Positions 35,660-44,993 of a stretch of 64,000 nt of DNA are shown here, one piece after another. A program made the position numbers and the translations under genes. The notes beneath the pieces were generated by a model. It had not been told where the DNA came from, did no database searches, and saw only the letters and a list, made by a program, of their open reading frames with translations. The stretch spans positions 1,324,896 through 1,388,895 of the forward strand of contig NZ_LPUF01000001.1 of NCBI RefSeq assembly GCF_002072955.1, read 5' to 3'. The stretch's first letter is position 1. Every line of letters starts with the position of its first letter. This DNA is from Methyloprofundus sedimenti. Its GTDB lineage: Bacteria; Pseudomonadota; Gammaproteobacteria; Methylococcales; Methylomonadaceae.

Positions 35660-38196
35660 TACGCTTCCTCCGCTACTGCCAGGTGTAGCCGTTCTTCTTC
35701 GTTTGCAGGCCGTATTTGTCCACGTTCTTCGACAAAAAGTATATTTTCATCAGTTTTATCACTATTAATAAAATGGCGAAAGCGTTTTAACTTGCTCTCA
35801 TCGGCAATGGTGGTTTTCCACTCACATTGATAGGTATCAACAACATGCTGCATTTGTGCTTCCAGGTCCGCACAAAGTCCCAATTTATCCTCGATAATCA
35901 CTGATTTTAAATAATCCAGGCCGCCTTCCATATTTTCCATCCACACTGATGTGCGCTGCAAGCGATCAGCGGTACGTGAGTAAAACGTTAATACACGATC
36001 GATATATTGAATCAGTGTTGCTTTGTCTAAATTAGTAGCAAATAAATCGCCATGTCGTGGTTTCATACCGCCATTACCACAAACATAAAGATTCCAGCCG
36101 CCTTCCGTTGCGATAATACCAATATCTTTACTTTGTGCTTCTGCACATTCACGGGTACAACCGGACACTGCAAATTTAATTTTGTGCGGTGAGCGTAAAC
36201 CCTTATAACGATTTTCCAGTTCTACCGCCAAACCAACACTGTCATCAATGCCAAAGCGGCACCAGGTACTACCGACACAGGACTTTACCGTTCTTAAAGA
36301 TTTACCGTAAGCATGGCCTGATTCAAACCCCGCATCGATCAATTCCTGCCAGATCAGTGGTAATTGATCGACACGCGCACCAAATAAATCGACGCGCTGG
36401 CCACCGGTTACTTTAGTGTACAGTTTATATTTTTTTGCTATCTGGCCAATCGCAATCAAGCCATCAGGTGTTACTTCACCTCCCGTCATACGTGGGACAA
36501 CCGAATAGGTACCATCTTTTTGCATATTTGCTAAAAAGGTGTCGTTGGTATCCTGCAGGCCAAGATGCTCGGTTTTAAGAATATAGTCATTCCAGCACGA
36601 GGCAAGAATCGAACCCACTGCCTGACGGCAAACTTCACAGCCTCGGCCTTTACCATGTTTTTCTAACAGGTCATTAAAGGATTTTATTTCATTAACCATA
36701 ATCAGGTTATATAAATCCTGGCGAGTATAAGCAAAATGTTCACAGATATCGGTATTGACTTCAAATCCTGATTTGGCTAATTCACAATCCAGAACAGATT
36801 TTAATAATGCACTACAGCCGCCACAACCGGTTGCAGCCTTAGTGCATTCTTTTAAAGCCCCCAGTGTATGATTGCCGTCTTCAACGGCCGAGCAGATTTG
36901 TCCTTTGGTGACATCAAAGCAGGAGCAGATTTGTGCTGATGCAGGCAAGGCGTCAGGTCCTAAACCAACCGATTCATCTGAGCGGGCAGGCAAGATTAAA
37001 CTATCCGGATTCTCGGGTAAATCAATGCCATTGAGATAATATTGTGATAAAGTACCGTAGCCTGTAGCATCACCAACCAATACGGCGCCGAGTAATTTCT
37101 TTTTATCTGCACTTACCACCAGGCGTTTATAAATTTCATCTGCACCATTCTGGTAAGTATAAACGAGCGCACCCTGTGAGTTGGCATGAGCATCGCCGAT
37201 ACTGGCAACGTCAACCCCATTGAGCTTTAACTTGGTGCTCATATCGGCACCGGTAAAACTGGCTGCTTGTCCTGCCAGATCGGCGACTACAATACGCCCC
37301 ATATTGTAGCCCGGAGCAACCAGGCCAAAGGTTTGTCCATTCCAGACAGCACATTCACCAATGGCGTAAATGTCCGGATCAGAGGTTTTGCACTGGTTAT
37401 CAATGACAATACCGCCGCGTGAACCGACTTCTATGCCGCTGATGCGAGCAATTTCATCACGAGGACGGATACCTGCTGAAAATAAAATAATATCCGTTTC
37501 CAGTTCAGTGCCATCAGCAAACAGCATTTTGTGTTTGCATTCTGTACCGTCAATAATTTTTTGCGTGTTTTTACTGGCTAATACCGAAATACCCAAAGCT
37601 TCAATTTTATCCGCCAGCATTTGTGCGCCGCCTGCATCAAGCTGAGCCGACATTAAGCGTGGCGAAAACTGGATAACATGGGTTTTAAGTTCCAAGTCCA
37701 TCAGCGCTTTTGCCGCTTCCAGACCCAATAGACCGCCCCCGACTACTGCGCCGACTTTGGCATTTTTAGCCGCAGCTGCCATATTTTCCAGATCTTCTAT
37801 GGTTCGATAAACAAAACAATTTTCACGGTCATGCCCTTCAACAGGGGGCACAAAAGGATAGGAACCCGTCGCTAAAACCAGTTTGTCATAACTAATAGTA
37901 AGCCCTTTTGCTGACGTGATCTGGTTATTTTCTTTATCAATAGTAACGGCCTTATCACCCAGATGAATTTTGATATTGTTATTTTCAAAAAAACCTTCAG
38001 TGACCATGGACAGGTCTTGTGCCGTTTTTCCTGAAAAGTACTCTGACAAATGTACCCGGTCGTATGCCGGGCGTTTTTCCTCACAGAAAGTAACAATGTT
38101 GTAGTTGTTTTTTATATCGCTAGCGACCAGGGTTTCCAGAAAATTATGTCCGACCATGCCGTTACCGATAACAATCAGGGTTTGCTTTTTGCTCAT
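35659..38196 (-). CDS. nirB: assimilatory nitrite reductase (NAD(P)H) large subunit
   Basis: 845 residues from ATG 38196, chosen because GAGGA lies just upstream and the FAD motif (LIVIGNGMVGHNF) follows directly. Domains in order: FAD/NAD(P)H oxidoreductase (second dinucleotide motif GAVVGGGLLGLEAA), [2Fe-2S] BFD-like cysteines (ICSCFDVTKG, CGGCSALL), then the nitrite/sulphite reductase half with SCVGSTWCRFG and SGCTRECAEAQSKD for sirohaem and [4Fe-4S]. It reduces nitrite to ammonium in the cytoplasm. A sigma-54-like promoter lies about 40 bases upstream. Confidence 0.95.
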   Translation of the reverse strand: MSKKQTLIVIGNGMVGHNFLETLVASDIKNNYNIVTFCEEKRPAYDRVHLSEYFSGKTAQDLSMVTEGFFENNNIKIHLGDKAVTIDKENNQITSAKGLTISYDKLVLATGSYPFVPPVEGHDRENCFVYRTIEDLENMAAAAKNAKVGAVVGGGLLGLEAAKALMDLELKTHVIQFSPRLMSAQLDAGGAQMLADKIEALGISVLASKNTQKIIDGTECKHKMLFADGTELETDIILFSAGIRPRDEIARISGIEVGSRGGIVIDNQCKTSDPDIYAIGECAVWNGQTFGLVAPGYNMGRIVVADLAGQAASFTGADMSTKLKLNGVDVASIGDAHANSQGALVYTYQNGADEIYKRLVVSADKKKLLGAVLVGDATGYGTLSQYYLNGIDLPENPDSLILPARSDESVGLGPDALPASAQICSCFDVTKGQICSAVEDGNHTLGALKECTKAATGCGGCSALLKSVLDCELAKSGFEVNTDICEHFAYTRQDLYNLIMVNEIKSFNDLLEKHGKGRGCEVCRQAVGSILASCWNDYILKTEHLGLQDTNDTFLANMQKDGTYSVVPRMTGGEVTPDGLIAIGQIAKKYKLYTKVTGGQRVDLFGARVDQLPLIWQELIDAGFESGHAYGKSLRTVKSCVGSTWCRFGIDDSVGLAVELENRYKGLRSPHKIKFAVSGCTRECAEAQSKDIGIIATEGGWNLYVCGNGGMKPRHGDLFATNLDKATLIQYIDRVLTFYSRTADRLQRTSVWMENMEGGLDYLKSVIIEDKLGLCADLEAQMQHVVDTYQCEWKTTIADESKLKRFRHFINSDKTDENILFVEERGQIRPANEEERLHLAVAEEA

Positions 38197-38236
38197 GCTA
38201 TCCTCTATAGATGCGTAAATCTTATTTAGATTGATA

Positions 38237-38254
38237 TGCATGTTATATGCCATT
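38237..38254 (-). promoter_or_regulatory. sigma-54-like promoter of nirB
   Basis: On the minus strand TGGCATATAACATGCA gives GG-N10-GC, the -24/-12 spacing of sigma-54. The predicted start is about 12 bases downstream, leaving a leader of about 30 bases. The same element precedes nrtA, the ANTAR gene and narK. Confidence 0.6.
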
Positions 38255-38313
38255 CCTTAAGTTATTGTATTTTATTCGGTCTGTATGTCGTTGCTGCAAA
38301 CCATAAAAAGTCA

Positions 38314-38330
38314 TGCTCTGTTGTGGTGCG
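38314..38330 (-). promoter_or_regulatory. NtrC-like dyad upstream of nirB
   Basis: On the minus strand CGCACCACAACAGAGCA fits TGCAC-N7-GTGCA at eight of ten defined bases. It is about 60-75 bases upstream of the -24 element, a normal enhancer distance. Confidence 0.4.
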
Positions 38331-38458
38331 ATGCAGGGCGCTTATTGGTGCGTTAGCAGCGGCATGTGCAAATAATCAAATGAACGAATCGTTCGCTAGC
38401 TATGGTAAATAAACGGGAAGTTGCCTCTTTCTGTACAATAAATTAGGCGTTTAAGCTT

Positions 38459-38487
38459 GTACAAAAATAGAACTTTAATTTTTGTAC
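38459..38487. promoter_or_regulatory. 10-bp palindrome between nirB and the RimK operon
   Basis: GTACAAAAAT and ATTTTTGTAC are exact complements separated by nine bases. It lies in the 500-base divergent region, about 205 bases above the nirB promoter and 205 above the ATG of the RimK gene. It could bind a regulator of either unit. Confidence 0.45.
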
Positions 38488-38693
38488 TTTTTGATTGCAG
38501 TGTTTGCGCTCCATGGAATTATATTTTGCTTAATTTCTGAATAACAACTTTATAAGTGCATGAAAATAAATACTTAAATATATTTTATGCCTGGCATGGA
38601 TTAAAATTTTAAAAAATGCATTAATAACATTTGCACAGGCTAGTTTCGGTACTATCATCCGCGTACGATTTCTCCTAATTTCAAGGAATACTA

Positions 38694-40154
38694 ATGCAAG
38701 ATCTTTATATAGTGGTCGATGCCCCAGAAGACTGGGCACCTTATTACCCCAGTAGTGAACTGATCAGTGTTAAGGATTTTTTATCACTACAGGTTGGCAA
38801 ATCAGCCAAGGCTAAAGTGATTAATTTGTGTCGTGATTATGGTTATCTAGGCACGGGGTATTATTGCTCATTGCTGGCAGAAGCCAGAGGGCAGCGAGTC
38901 ATTCCCTCAATACGCAGTATCACCGATTTGAGTAATCATCACTTTTATCAACTATATGATGAGATGGATGAACCTTTAAATAAGTATTTACAACAGGATA
39001 ATCATGCCTTGATGACCAAAATATTTTTTGGTCAAACGAGCATTCCGGCACTGGAAAAAATTGCCCGGCAATTATTTGAATTATATCCCTGCCCAATTCT
39101 TGAAGTCAGTTTTGCGCATCCTGTCAAATGGCAAATTGAGACTATTATGCCTGGTAGTCTGGTACAGTTAAATGAAGCCGAGCAAAGCGAGTTTGCTTCG
39201 GCAATTGATCAGTACAGCCGTCAAATATGGCGTAAACCCCGGTCAAAAAAACGCTATCGTTTCGAGTTGGCCATATTATGTAATTCTCAGGAAAAATTAC
39301 CGCCGAGTGACAATAAAGCGATTAAAAACTTTATCCGTGCCGGTAATGAATTAGGGATTGATGTTGATTTGATTGATGCCAATGATTATGCGCGTTTACT
39401 GGAATATGATGCTTTATTTATCCGCGAGACCACAGCAATAGATCACCATACATACCGCTTTGCAAAACGTGCCGAAAGCAAAGGTCTGGTAGTATTGGAT
39501 GATCCCGATTCTATTTTAAAATGTACCAATAAAGTCTTTCTCGCGGATTTGCTTAATGCCAATGGTGTACCTACACCAAAAACTGAATTACTGCTCAGAG
39601 ATAGTGAGTTTGATTATGCCTATTTAGAACAGCAAATCAGCTACCCTGGTGTGCTGAAAATTCCTGATGGTTCATTTTCTATCGGGGTGGTTAAAGTAGC
39701 GAGTCGTGAAGAATTACAGCAGCAATGCGCAGAACTATTTAAAAAATCCGCAATTTTACTTTATCAGGAATATGTAAAAACAGATTTTGACTGGCGCATC
39801 GGCTTTTTAAATAACAAGCCAATTTATGCCTGTAAATACTTTATGGCGCGTGATCACTGGCAAATTTATAACCATGGCAATACCGGTACCAGTAAAAGCG
39901 GAGGCTTTGAGTCCATGCCTGTGCACCAGGTACCTAAAGAAGTGATCAAGGTTGCCAGTAAAGCCGTTAAATTGATTGGTGATGGCCTGTATGGCGTTGA
40001 TTTGAAGCAATTACCTGATCGAAATGTGATTATTGAAGTAAATGATAATCCCAGCGTAGATAGCGGTGTTGAGGACCAGTATATGGGCTATGATTTGTAT
40101 TTAACCATTATGGGGGAATTTTTACGTCGACTTGAGCGTCAGCACATAGCGTGA
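38694..40154 (+). CDS. RimK-family ATP-grasp ligase with RLAN domain
   Basis: 486 residues. The N-terminal RimK-like ATP-grasp-associated domain (about 1-190: LYIVVDAPEDW, VINLCRDYGYLGTGYYCSLLAEA) precedes an ATP-grasp ligase (DDPDSILKCTNKVFLADLL, PGVLKIPDGSFSIGV, EYVKTDFDWRIGFL and metal site IIEVNDNPSVDSG). Such enzymes link an amino acid, often glutamate, to a peptide or small-molecule carboxylate. AAGGA precedes the ATG. It is first of four coupled genes. Confidence 0.9.
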   Translation: MQDLYIVVDAPEDWAPYYPSSELISVKDFLSLQVGKSAKAKVINLCRDYGYLGTGYYCSLLAEARGQRVIPSIRSITDLSNHHFYQLYDEMDEPLNKYLQQDNHALMTKIFFGQTSIPALEKIARQLFELYPCPILEVSFAHPVKWQIETIMPGSLVQLNEAEQSEFASAIDQYSRQIWRKPRSKKRYRFELAILCNSQEKLPPSDNKAIKNFIRAGNELGIDVDLIDANDYARLLEYDALFIRETTAIDHHTYRFAKRAESKGLVVLDDPDSILKCTNKVFLADLLNANGVPTPKTELLLRDSEFDYAYLEQQISYPGVLKIPDGSFSIGVVKVASREELQQQCAELFKKSAILLYQEYVKTDFDWRIGFLNNKPIYACKYFMARDHWQIYNHGNTGTSKSGGFESMPVHQVPKEVIKVASKAVKLIGDGLYGVDLKQLPDRNVIIEVNDNPSVDSGVEDQYMGYDLYLTIMGEFLRRLERQHIA

Positions 40155-40160
40155 GGATTT

Positions 40161-41234
40161 ATGTATATTCCAGTTGATTGTTTTGCAAAAAAGTACACAG
40201 AAGCCAGAGACAAGTTTTTAGGCGCGTGTCAGGCAATAAAGGGTGAGTTGTTATCGTATGAAAACAACATTGACGATGTTAACCGCGCCTTGGTGACGGA
40301 TATTTTCTACTTAGGTTCTAAAAAGGCGCGTAATCTATTAGTGCTTATAAGTGGTACGCACGGTGTTGAAGGTTATTGTGGCTCGGCGGCACAAGTTGAT
40401 TTTTTGCGTTATGTACCGAAAATGGACGCTGATAGTGCTGTGCTTTTAATCCATGCCTTGAATCCCTATGGTTTTGCTTTTGACCGTCGCGTTAATGAAG
40501 ATAATATCGATTTAAATCGTAATTGTGTCGATTTTGCAAACAAGCCGATCAATAAAGATTATCAGACTTTAATGCCGGATTTAAATCTGCAGGACTTAGA
40601 TGATGATAGTTTGGCGCATAGCCAGAAAAAATTAGAGCATTATCGTCTGGAATGGGGAGACAGGGTATATGAGCAGGCAGTGAGTGGTGGTCAATATACT
40701 GATGCAACCGGTCTGTTTTATGGTGGCAAAGGCCCTAGCTGGTCCCATCAGCTTACTCAGCAATTGATTGATGAATACACTGTTTCTGAGCGGCAAAAAG
40801 TTATCGTGCTGGATATTCATTCCGGGTTAGGGCCTTATGGCTATGGTGAAGTGATTAGTGATCACCCACCCGAGAGTGAAGGTGCAAAATGGGCACGGCA
40901 TTGTTTTGCTGTTAATATGACCGAGCCGGCTGCAGGGACCTCGAGTTCAGTACCGAAGCACGGGTTGATGGATTATTTATGGCATATGCATTTACCCGAC
41001 AAAGGTTGTTATGTCACGCTGGAGTTTGGTACCTTTGCCGTGGATAAAATGTTTGCATTATTACAACAGGAAAATTATTGCTGGCATAATCCTGTTGCCC
41101 TGGAAAAAAGACTGGTGATACAACAGCAATTACGTGAATATTTCTATCCCGAGTATCAGGATTGGCAGGAAATGGTGTTATTTCGTTGTCAGCAGATTAT
41201 TGCTATGTCCTTGCAAAAATTAGCCCATGAGTAA
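40161..41234 (+). CDS. DUF2817 M14-like zinc carboxypeptidase
   Basis: 357 residues without a signal peptide. LLVLISGTHGVEGYCG carries the zinc His and Glu, DRRVNEDNIDLNRN the substrate-binding arginine and asparagine, VLDIHSGLG the third zinc ligand and VTLEFGTF the catalytic glutamate. It belongs to the DUF2817 group of M14 metallopeptidases, expected to trim C-terminal amino acids in the cytoplasm. It begins six bases after the RimK stop with GAGGA upstream, and overlaps the next gene by eight bases. Confidence 0.85.
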   Translation: MYIPVDCFAKKYTEARDKFLGACQAIKGELLSYENNIDDVNRALVTDIFYLGSKKARNLLVLISGTHGVEGYCGSAAQVDFLRYVPKMDADSAVLLIHALNPYGFAFDRRVNEDNIDLNRNCVDFANKPINKDYQTLMPDLNLQDLDDDSLAHSQKKLEHYRLEWGDRVYEQAVSGGQYTDATGLFYGGKGPSWSHQLTQQLIDEYTVSERQKVIVLDIHSGLGPYGYGEVISDHPPESEGAKWARHCFAVNMTEPAAGTSSSVPKHGLMDYLWHMHLPDKGCYVTLEFGTFAVDKMFALLQQENYCWHNPVALEKRLVIQQQLREYFYPEYQDWQEMVLFRCQQIIAMSLQKLAHE

Positions 41235-42336
41235 CTCTGACGTCAATTTTCGTTTGGCCACTAAAGCCGATATAAGTCAGTTGGTACTGATTGAAAACAG
41301 CTGTTTTACGCAGGATAAAATGACGCAGCGCAATTTTTTATGGATGCTGGATAAAGCACATGCGGATCTTATTCTGCTGGAAGTTGATGGGAAAATAACC
41401 GGCTATGGTTTGCTGTTATACAGGCGCGGTACTTCTCTGGTCAGACTTTATTCACTGGCAATTTTACCTGATCAGCAAAGTAGCGGATTGGGTAAGGCCC
41501 TGATGCTGGCACTGGAAAAAGCGGCACAACAACGCGATTGTGTTTATTTGCGGCTAGAAGTCAGGCGAGATAACGAGCGCGCTATAGCACTCTACCAGCG
41601 TTTGAATTATCGCCAGTTTGACCGTAAGCTGGATTATTATGAAGATCACAGCGAAGCCTTGTGTTTTGAAAAGCGGATTATCTATCCACAGCCGGAAACG
41701 CGCCTGCAAGTCCCTTATTATCCACAAACAACTGAATTTACCTGTGGTCCGGCATCATTGATTATGGCCATGTCGGCCATAGATAGTCGGATTGAACAAT
41801 CTATGGCGCATGAATTGCAATTATGGCGTGAATCGACCACTATTTTTATGACAGCAGGTCATGGTGGTTGCGGTCCGCATGGTCTAGCTCTTGCAGCCTG
41901 GCGACGCGGGTTTCTGGTGGATATGTATCTTAGTCAGCAAGATACATTATTTTTCAATACCGTCAGAAGTAAAGAAAAACAGGCTATTATTTCTCTGGTA
42001 CAACAGGATTTTCTGCGCCAACTGGAGCCAACATCTGTCAGCATACATTATCAAAATATAGAAATGGATGCATTGATCGCACAGCTAGATGCTGGGAATA
42101 TTCCTTTAATTCTTATTAGTACTTATCGGATTAATCGCAACAAAGCGCCGCACTGGGTGGTTTTAACTGCACATGATGAGCACTTTATTTACTTGCATGA
42201 TCCTGATGTCGATGATGAAAAACATGCCAGTGTGACAGACAATTTTTTTGTGCCTGTGCCTAAATCAGATTTTCAAACCATGGCAAAATTTGGCCGTAGC
42301 CAACTACAAGCCGCATTAATAATAGCAAAACCATGA
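41227..42336 (+). CDS. GNAT acetyltransferase fused to a C39-like cysteine peptidase
   Basis: 369 residues. Residues 1-155 form a GNAT domain (RLYSLAILPDQQSSGLGKALM, ERAIALYQRLNY, as in RimI). Residues 160-369 form a C39-like peptidase: VPYYPQTTEFTCGPASLIM with the nucleophile cysteine, and HWVVLTAHDEHFIYLHDPD with histidine and aspartate. It is cytoplasmic with no membrane segment, unlike C39 exporters. It overlaps both neighbours (8 and 4 bases). Confidence 0.85.
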   Translation: MSNSDVNFRLATKADISQLVLIENSCFTQDKMTQRNFLWMLDKAHADLILLEVDGKITGYGLLLYRRGTSLVRLYSLAILPDQQSSGLGKALMLALEKAAQQRDCVYLRLEVRRDNERAIALYQRLNYRQFDRKLDYYEDHSEALCFEKRIIYPQPETRLQVPYYPQTTEFTCGPASLIMAMSAIDSRIEQSMAHELQLWRESTTIFMTAGHGGCGPHGLALAAWRRGFLVDMYLSQQDTLFFNTVRSKEKQAIISLVQQDFLRQLEPTSVSIHYQNIEMDALIAQLDAGNIPLILISTYRINRNKAPHWVVLTAHDEHFIYLHDPDVDDEKHASVTDNFFVPVPKSDFQTMAKFGRSQLQAALIIAKP

Positions 42337-43124
42337 CCGATAAAACGCTCCACTGTATTACGCTTTGCTTGGCTAACTCTTTTGATTTTCCAACCCTTTG
42401 TAAAAATTTTCTTGCTAATAATCGAGCTGTCTTATTAAAGGATGTTTTGCTCATTGAACATAATCAAGCTTATTCGGTGATCTTTCCCTATGGCGTCGTT
42501 GTTCATTGGAACGTTACATTAGATGAACGGCGCAAGTTACACACTCAACTGTGTAGATTTGCAATTGGGATTCATGAGGAAATTCAGGAAGATGATTTTC
42601 GCTACATAACTAATGCCCTGGAGAACCGTATTAAGTTTGACTGTATTGAAATCAAAGCGGGCGATGACACTAATAACCTGATTGCTGTTGCTCATGCTAT
42701 GGCCCAGTCTATTAATCTTTCTTCATTTGAACAACATGCACAGGAAACTATTGAAAAGACCAAACATTTACCTGAATCATTAGCTAAAACGGGGCACATT
42801 AATTTATCTAAAAAAGCACTGGCAAAAATTCGTGGTCAACTATTTCTGACCAATAGCGATATAGTGCTGAAGTTTGATTTACTGGATATTCCAGAGTTTT
42901 TTTGGGAGCATCCAGAGTATCAGGCTTTATATATGCAAATGGCTAATTATCTGGAGTTGCAACAGCGCACAGATATATTATCCAAAAAACTGGACACCAT
43001 TCATGATTTGTTAGGGATGCTGGCTGACGAACAAAAACATCAGCATTCATCTACGCTGGAATGGATCATTATTGTTTTGATTATGGTGGAAATTGTGATT
43101 ACTCTGGTTGAGAAACTGATGTAA
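42333..43124 (+). CDS. RMD1/DUF155-family membrane protein
   Basis: 263 residues. YSVIFPYGVVVHWNV and the helical segment ending LDTIHDLLGMLADEQKH match RMD1/DUF155 proteins, with one C-terminal membrane helix (WIIIVLIMVEIVITLV). The ATG overlaps the previous stop (ATGA). Function is unknown in bacteria; related yeast and plant proteins act in organelles. It closes the four-gene unit. Confidence 0.75.
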   Translation: MTDKTLHCITLCLANSFDFPTLCKNFLANNRAVLLKDVLLIEHNQAYSVIFPYGVVVHWNVTLDERRKLHTQLCRFAIGIHEEIQEDDFRYITNALENRIKFDCIEIKAGDDTNNLIAVAHAMAQSINLSSFEQHAQETIEKTKHLPESLAKTGHINLSKKALAKIRGQLFLTNSDIVLKFDLLDIPEFFWEHPEYQALYMQMANYLELQQRTDILSKKLDTIHDLLGMLADEQKHQHSSTLEWIIIVLIMVEIVITLVEKLM

Positions 43125-43301
43125 CTTTGCTTTCTACTGAAACCGTTGCAAGAGGGATATATGCAAGGGGAATTAAGTGTATTTCCTGTGTTTTTGAATT
43201 GCCGAACGAATAAGGATTGATTGTGTGAGCAAGAAGCAAGGCATCTTGGCAAAGCTCTATTTTGCGCAGAATGGCTAACAAGCTGCTTTCAGTAATATAT
43301 A

Positions 43302-44387
43302 TTATTTATTTGCAGAACCATAGCCCTGTAATTCCATAAAACCCTGACCAGTATGGCTTCCTTCAACATTCACAGCTCCTTCCCAGTAAGTAAGGTAAGT
43401 GGTTAATCTGGCATCAACTTCACTGTCGTTAATAATACTGCTAATATTTAAATCAATTTTTTTGCCGGGTATTTTTAACTTCCAAAATATAGGATAACTG
43501 TTGCCTGTTTTTTTACTGTGCCATTCTCGACCGGGTGTCAGGGTAAATTCTGCTTGATCTAATATTTCTGTGGTTCCATTTTTGGCAACAGTAACAAAAT
43601 AACGTACTGGATTCCCTTGTTTATCACGCATCTGGTAGATCATTAGGTCAACGCCATTATCGAGTTGCAGGCTAAACCAGTCCCAGGATAATTTAGCGGG
43701 TAAAAAATCTCCCCATTGGTGGTCAAACCATGAAATGCCAGTAACATGTTCTTTTATACCAGCAACTTCGAGTGTTCCAGTTACATTCATTCGGGTACGG
43801 GAATAGTAATAGCTGTCTCCAGCAATATCTAAAGAAATAATGCCATCTACGCCATGATTTACAACAGGTTCCAGGTCTTCTAATTGCAGATCAAATGCAA
43901 ACTGATCATTGGCTACTTTGAGTTGGTCATGACCATTTTCACCGTGCATAAACCAGTTCTGATATTTAAACAGGAAGCTATTTTTTACGCCGACCGATGG
44001 ATTGCCGGCGGTTCTACTTTGGTCGGTATAATGCCGCTTTTTCGTGTGATCACCTAAAGAGCTGTGGAATACGGTGTGGGTCATTAAGTTATTAACGAGA
44101 AAGGTTGTAAAATGAAAACTATACTCTTTTCCACTCTCTGTTATTAAGCGGCCATTGTAATACCACCACTCCATTGTATTAGCATGGTAGCCATCGTCTC
44201 TGGGTAATATAATATTTTGCTTGGCCTTTGCCCGGCTATCAAACCATTGTGTTGCCACTTTTGGTTTAGTGAGTTCATAAAACGCCCAGCTACTAACAGC
44301 CAGGGTAAAAATAACCACCACCAAAATCATGATGTAATTTTTACTTTTCTTTTTATATTTTTTTTTTACCCGAACTTTGGTCTTCAT
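43302..44387 (-). CDS. CrtC/AttH lipocalin-like domain protein, membrane anchored
   Basis: 361 residues. A basic start (MKTKVRVKKKYKKKSK) leads into one membrane helix (YIMILVVVIFTLAVSSWAF), so the domain faces outward. The core has NTMEWWYYNGRLI, YSFHFTTFLVNN and GISWFDHQWGDF, as in AttH/CrtC hydratase-like proteins. Members hydrate carotenoids or have unknown substrates, so carotenoid activity cannot be assumed. No related neighbours. Confidence 0.75.
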   Translation of the reverse strand: MKTKVRVKKKYKKKSKNYIMILVVVIFTLAVSSWAFYELTKPKVATQWFDSRAKAKQNIILPRDDGYHANTMEWWYYNGRLITESGKEYSFHFTTFLVNNLMTHTVFHSSLGDHTKKRHYTDQSRTAGNPSVGVKNSFLFKYQNWFMHGENGHDQLKVANDQFAFDLQLEDLEPVVNHGVDGIISLDIAGDSYYYSRTRMNVTGTLEVAGIKEHVTGISWFDHQWGDFLPAKLSWDWFSLQLDNGVDLMIYQMRDKQGNPVRYFVTVAKNGTTEILDQAEFTLTPGREWHSKKTGNSYPIFWKLKIPGKKIDLNISSIINDSEVDARLTTYLTYWEGAVNVEGSHTGQGFMELQGYGSANK

Positions 44388-44742
44388 AATGATTGCTTGT
44401 TACTGTAATCTGAATGTATTGTTTTTTGTCAGTTGAAGGATTTTGCTGTAATGGCGCTCAGACAGTTAACAATATACACAAACAGGCAACAGTAAAAAAG
44501 CTTTAGTTTTTTCTAGTGAAATTAACAGGTAAAGCTATCCGGTTCCTTTATTGTTAAAGGCGGGTTATGAATGAGTATTTATGGCAATATTACCAGGTGA
44601 AATGTAAATTCAGGAGATACTGTGCAGCCGCTGTAATATTGAAACGCATTTTGGGTATCGGTGAGTAGTTTCTTTTCCTGAAACTGCTGTAGTTCTTTAG
44701 CTTATTTACGCGGGTTGTGATGCCTCAGTAAGATAATGCTTG
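44388..44742. other. intergenic
   Basis: No gene seen. It lies upstream of the CrtC-like gene (minus) and holds its promoter region. A structured repeat follows at 44743. Confidence 0.4.
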
Positions 44743-44898
44743 GCGCGGCCACATATGCGGTTTTCTAGCGGCCGATTTTAGCCGATAGCCGCGTGTTGCT
44801 GAAACAGTTGCGTAGCTTGAGCTTGCTATGCGTCTGTTTCAGCGCCTTGCTCTGAACTAAAATCAACTCGCTATACAACCGTATCCGTGACCGTGCGC
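44743..44898. repeat. 156-bp imperfect inverted repeat
   Basis: Outer arms GCGCGGCCAC and GTGACCGTGCGC, then CGGTTTTCTAGCG against CGCTATACAACCG, then GATTTTAG against CTAAAATC, then GCTGAAACAG against CTGTTTCAGC, pair in nested order around 44817-44824. The whole folds as one long cruciform or RNA hairpin. It has no open frame. It lies about 95 bases past the porin stop and may be a palindromic repeat element or a transcript end. Confidence 0.65.
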
Positions 44899-44993
44899 AG
44901 TATAGTATGAAAGAGAGAAATAGGTAGATTAATGGCGCACAGATAATAATCGCAGAGACAAGAAAACTTCTGTCTCTGGAAGATTTAAAGACC

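Noticed and set aside
38197-38236. ANTAR or terminator structure in the nirB leader
   Set aside because: The leader predicted from the sigma-54 element is only about 30 bases and shows no hairpin.
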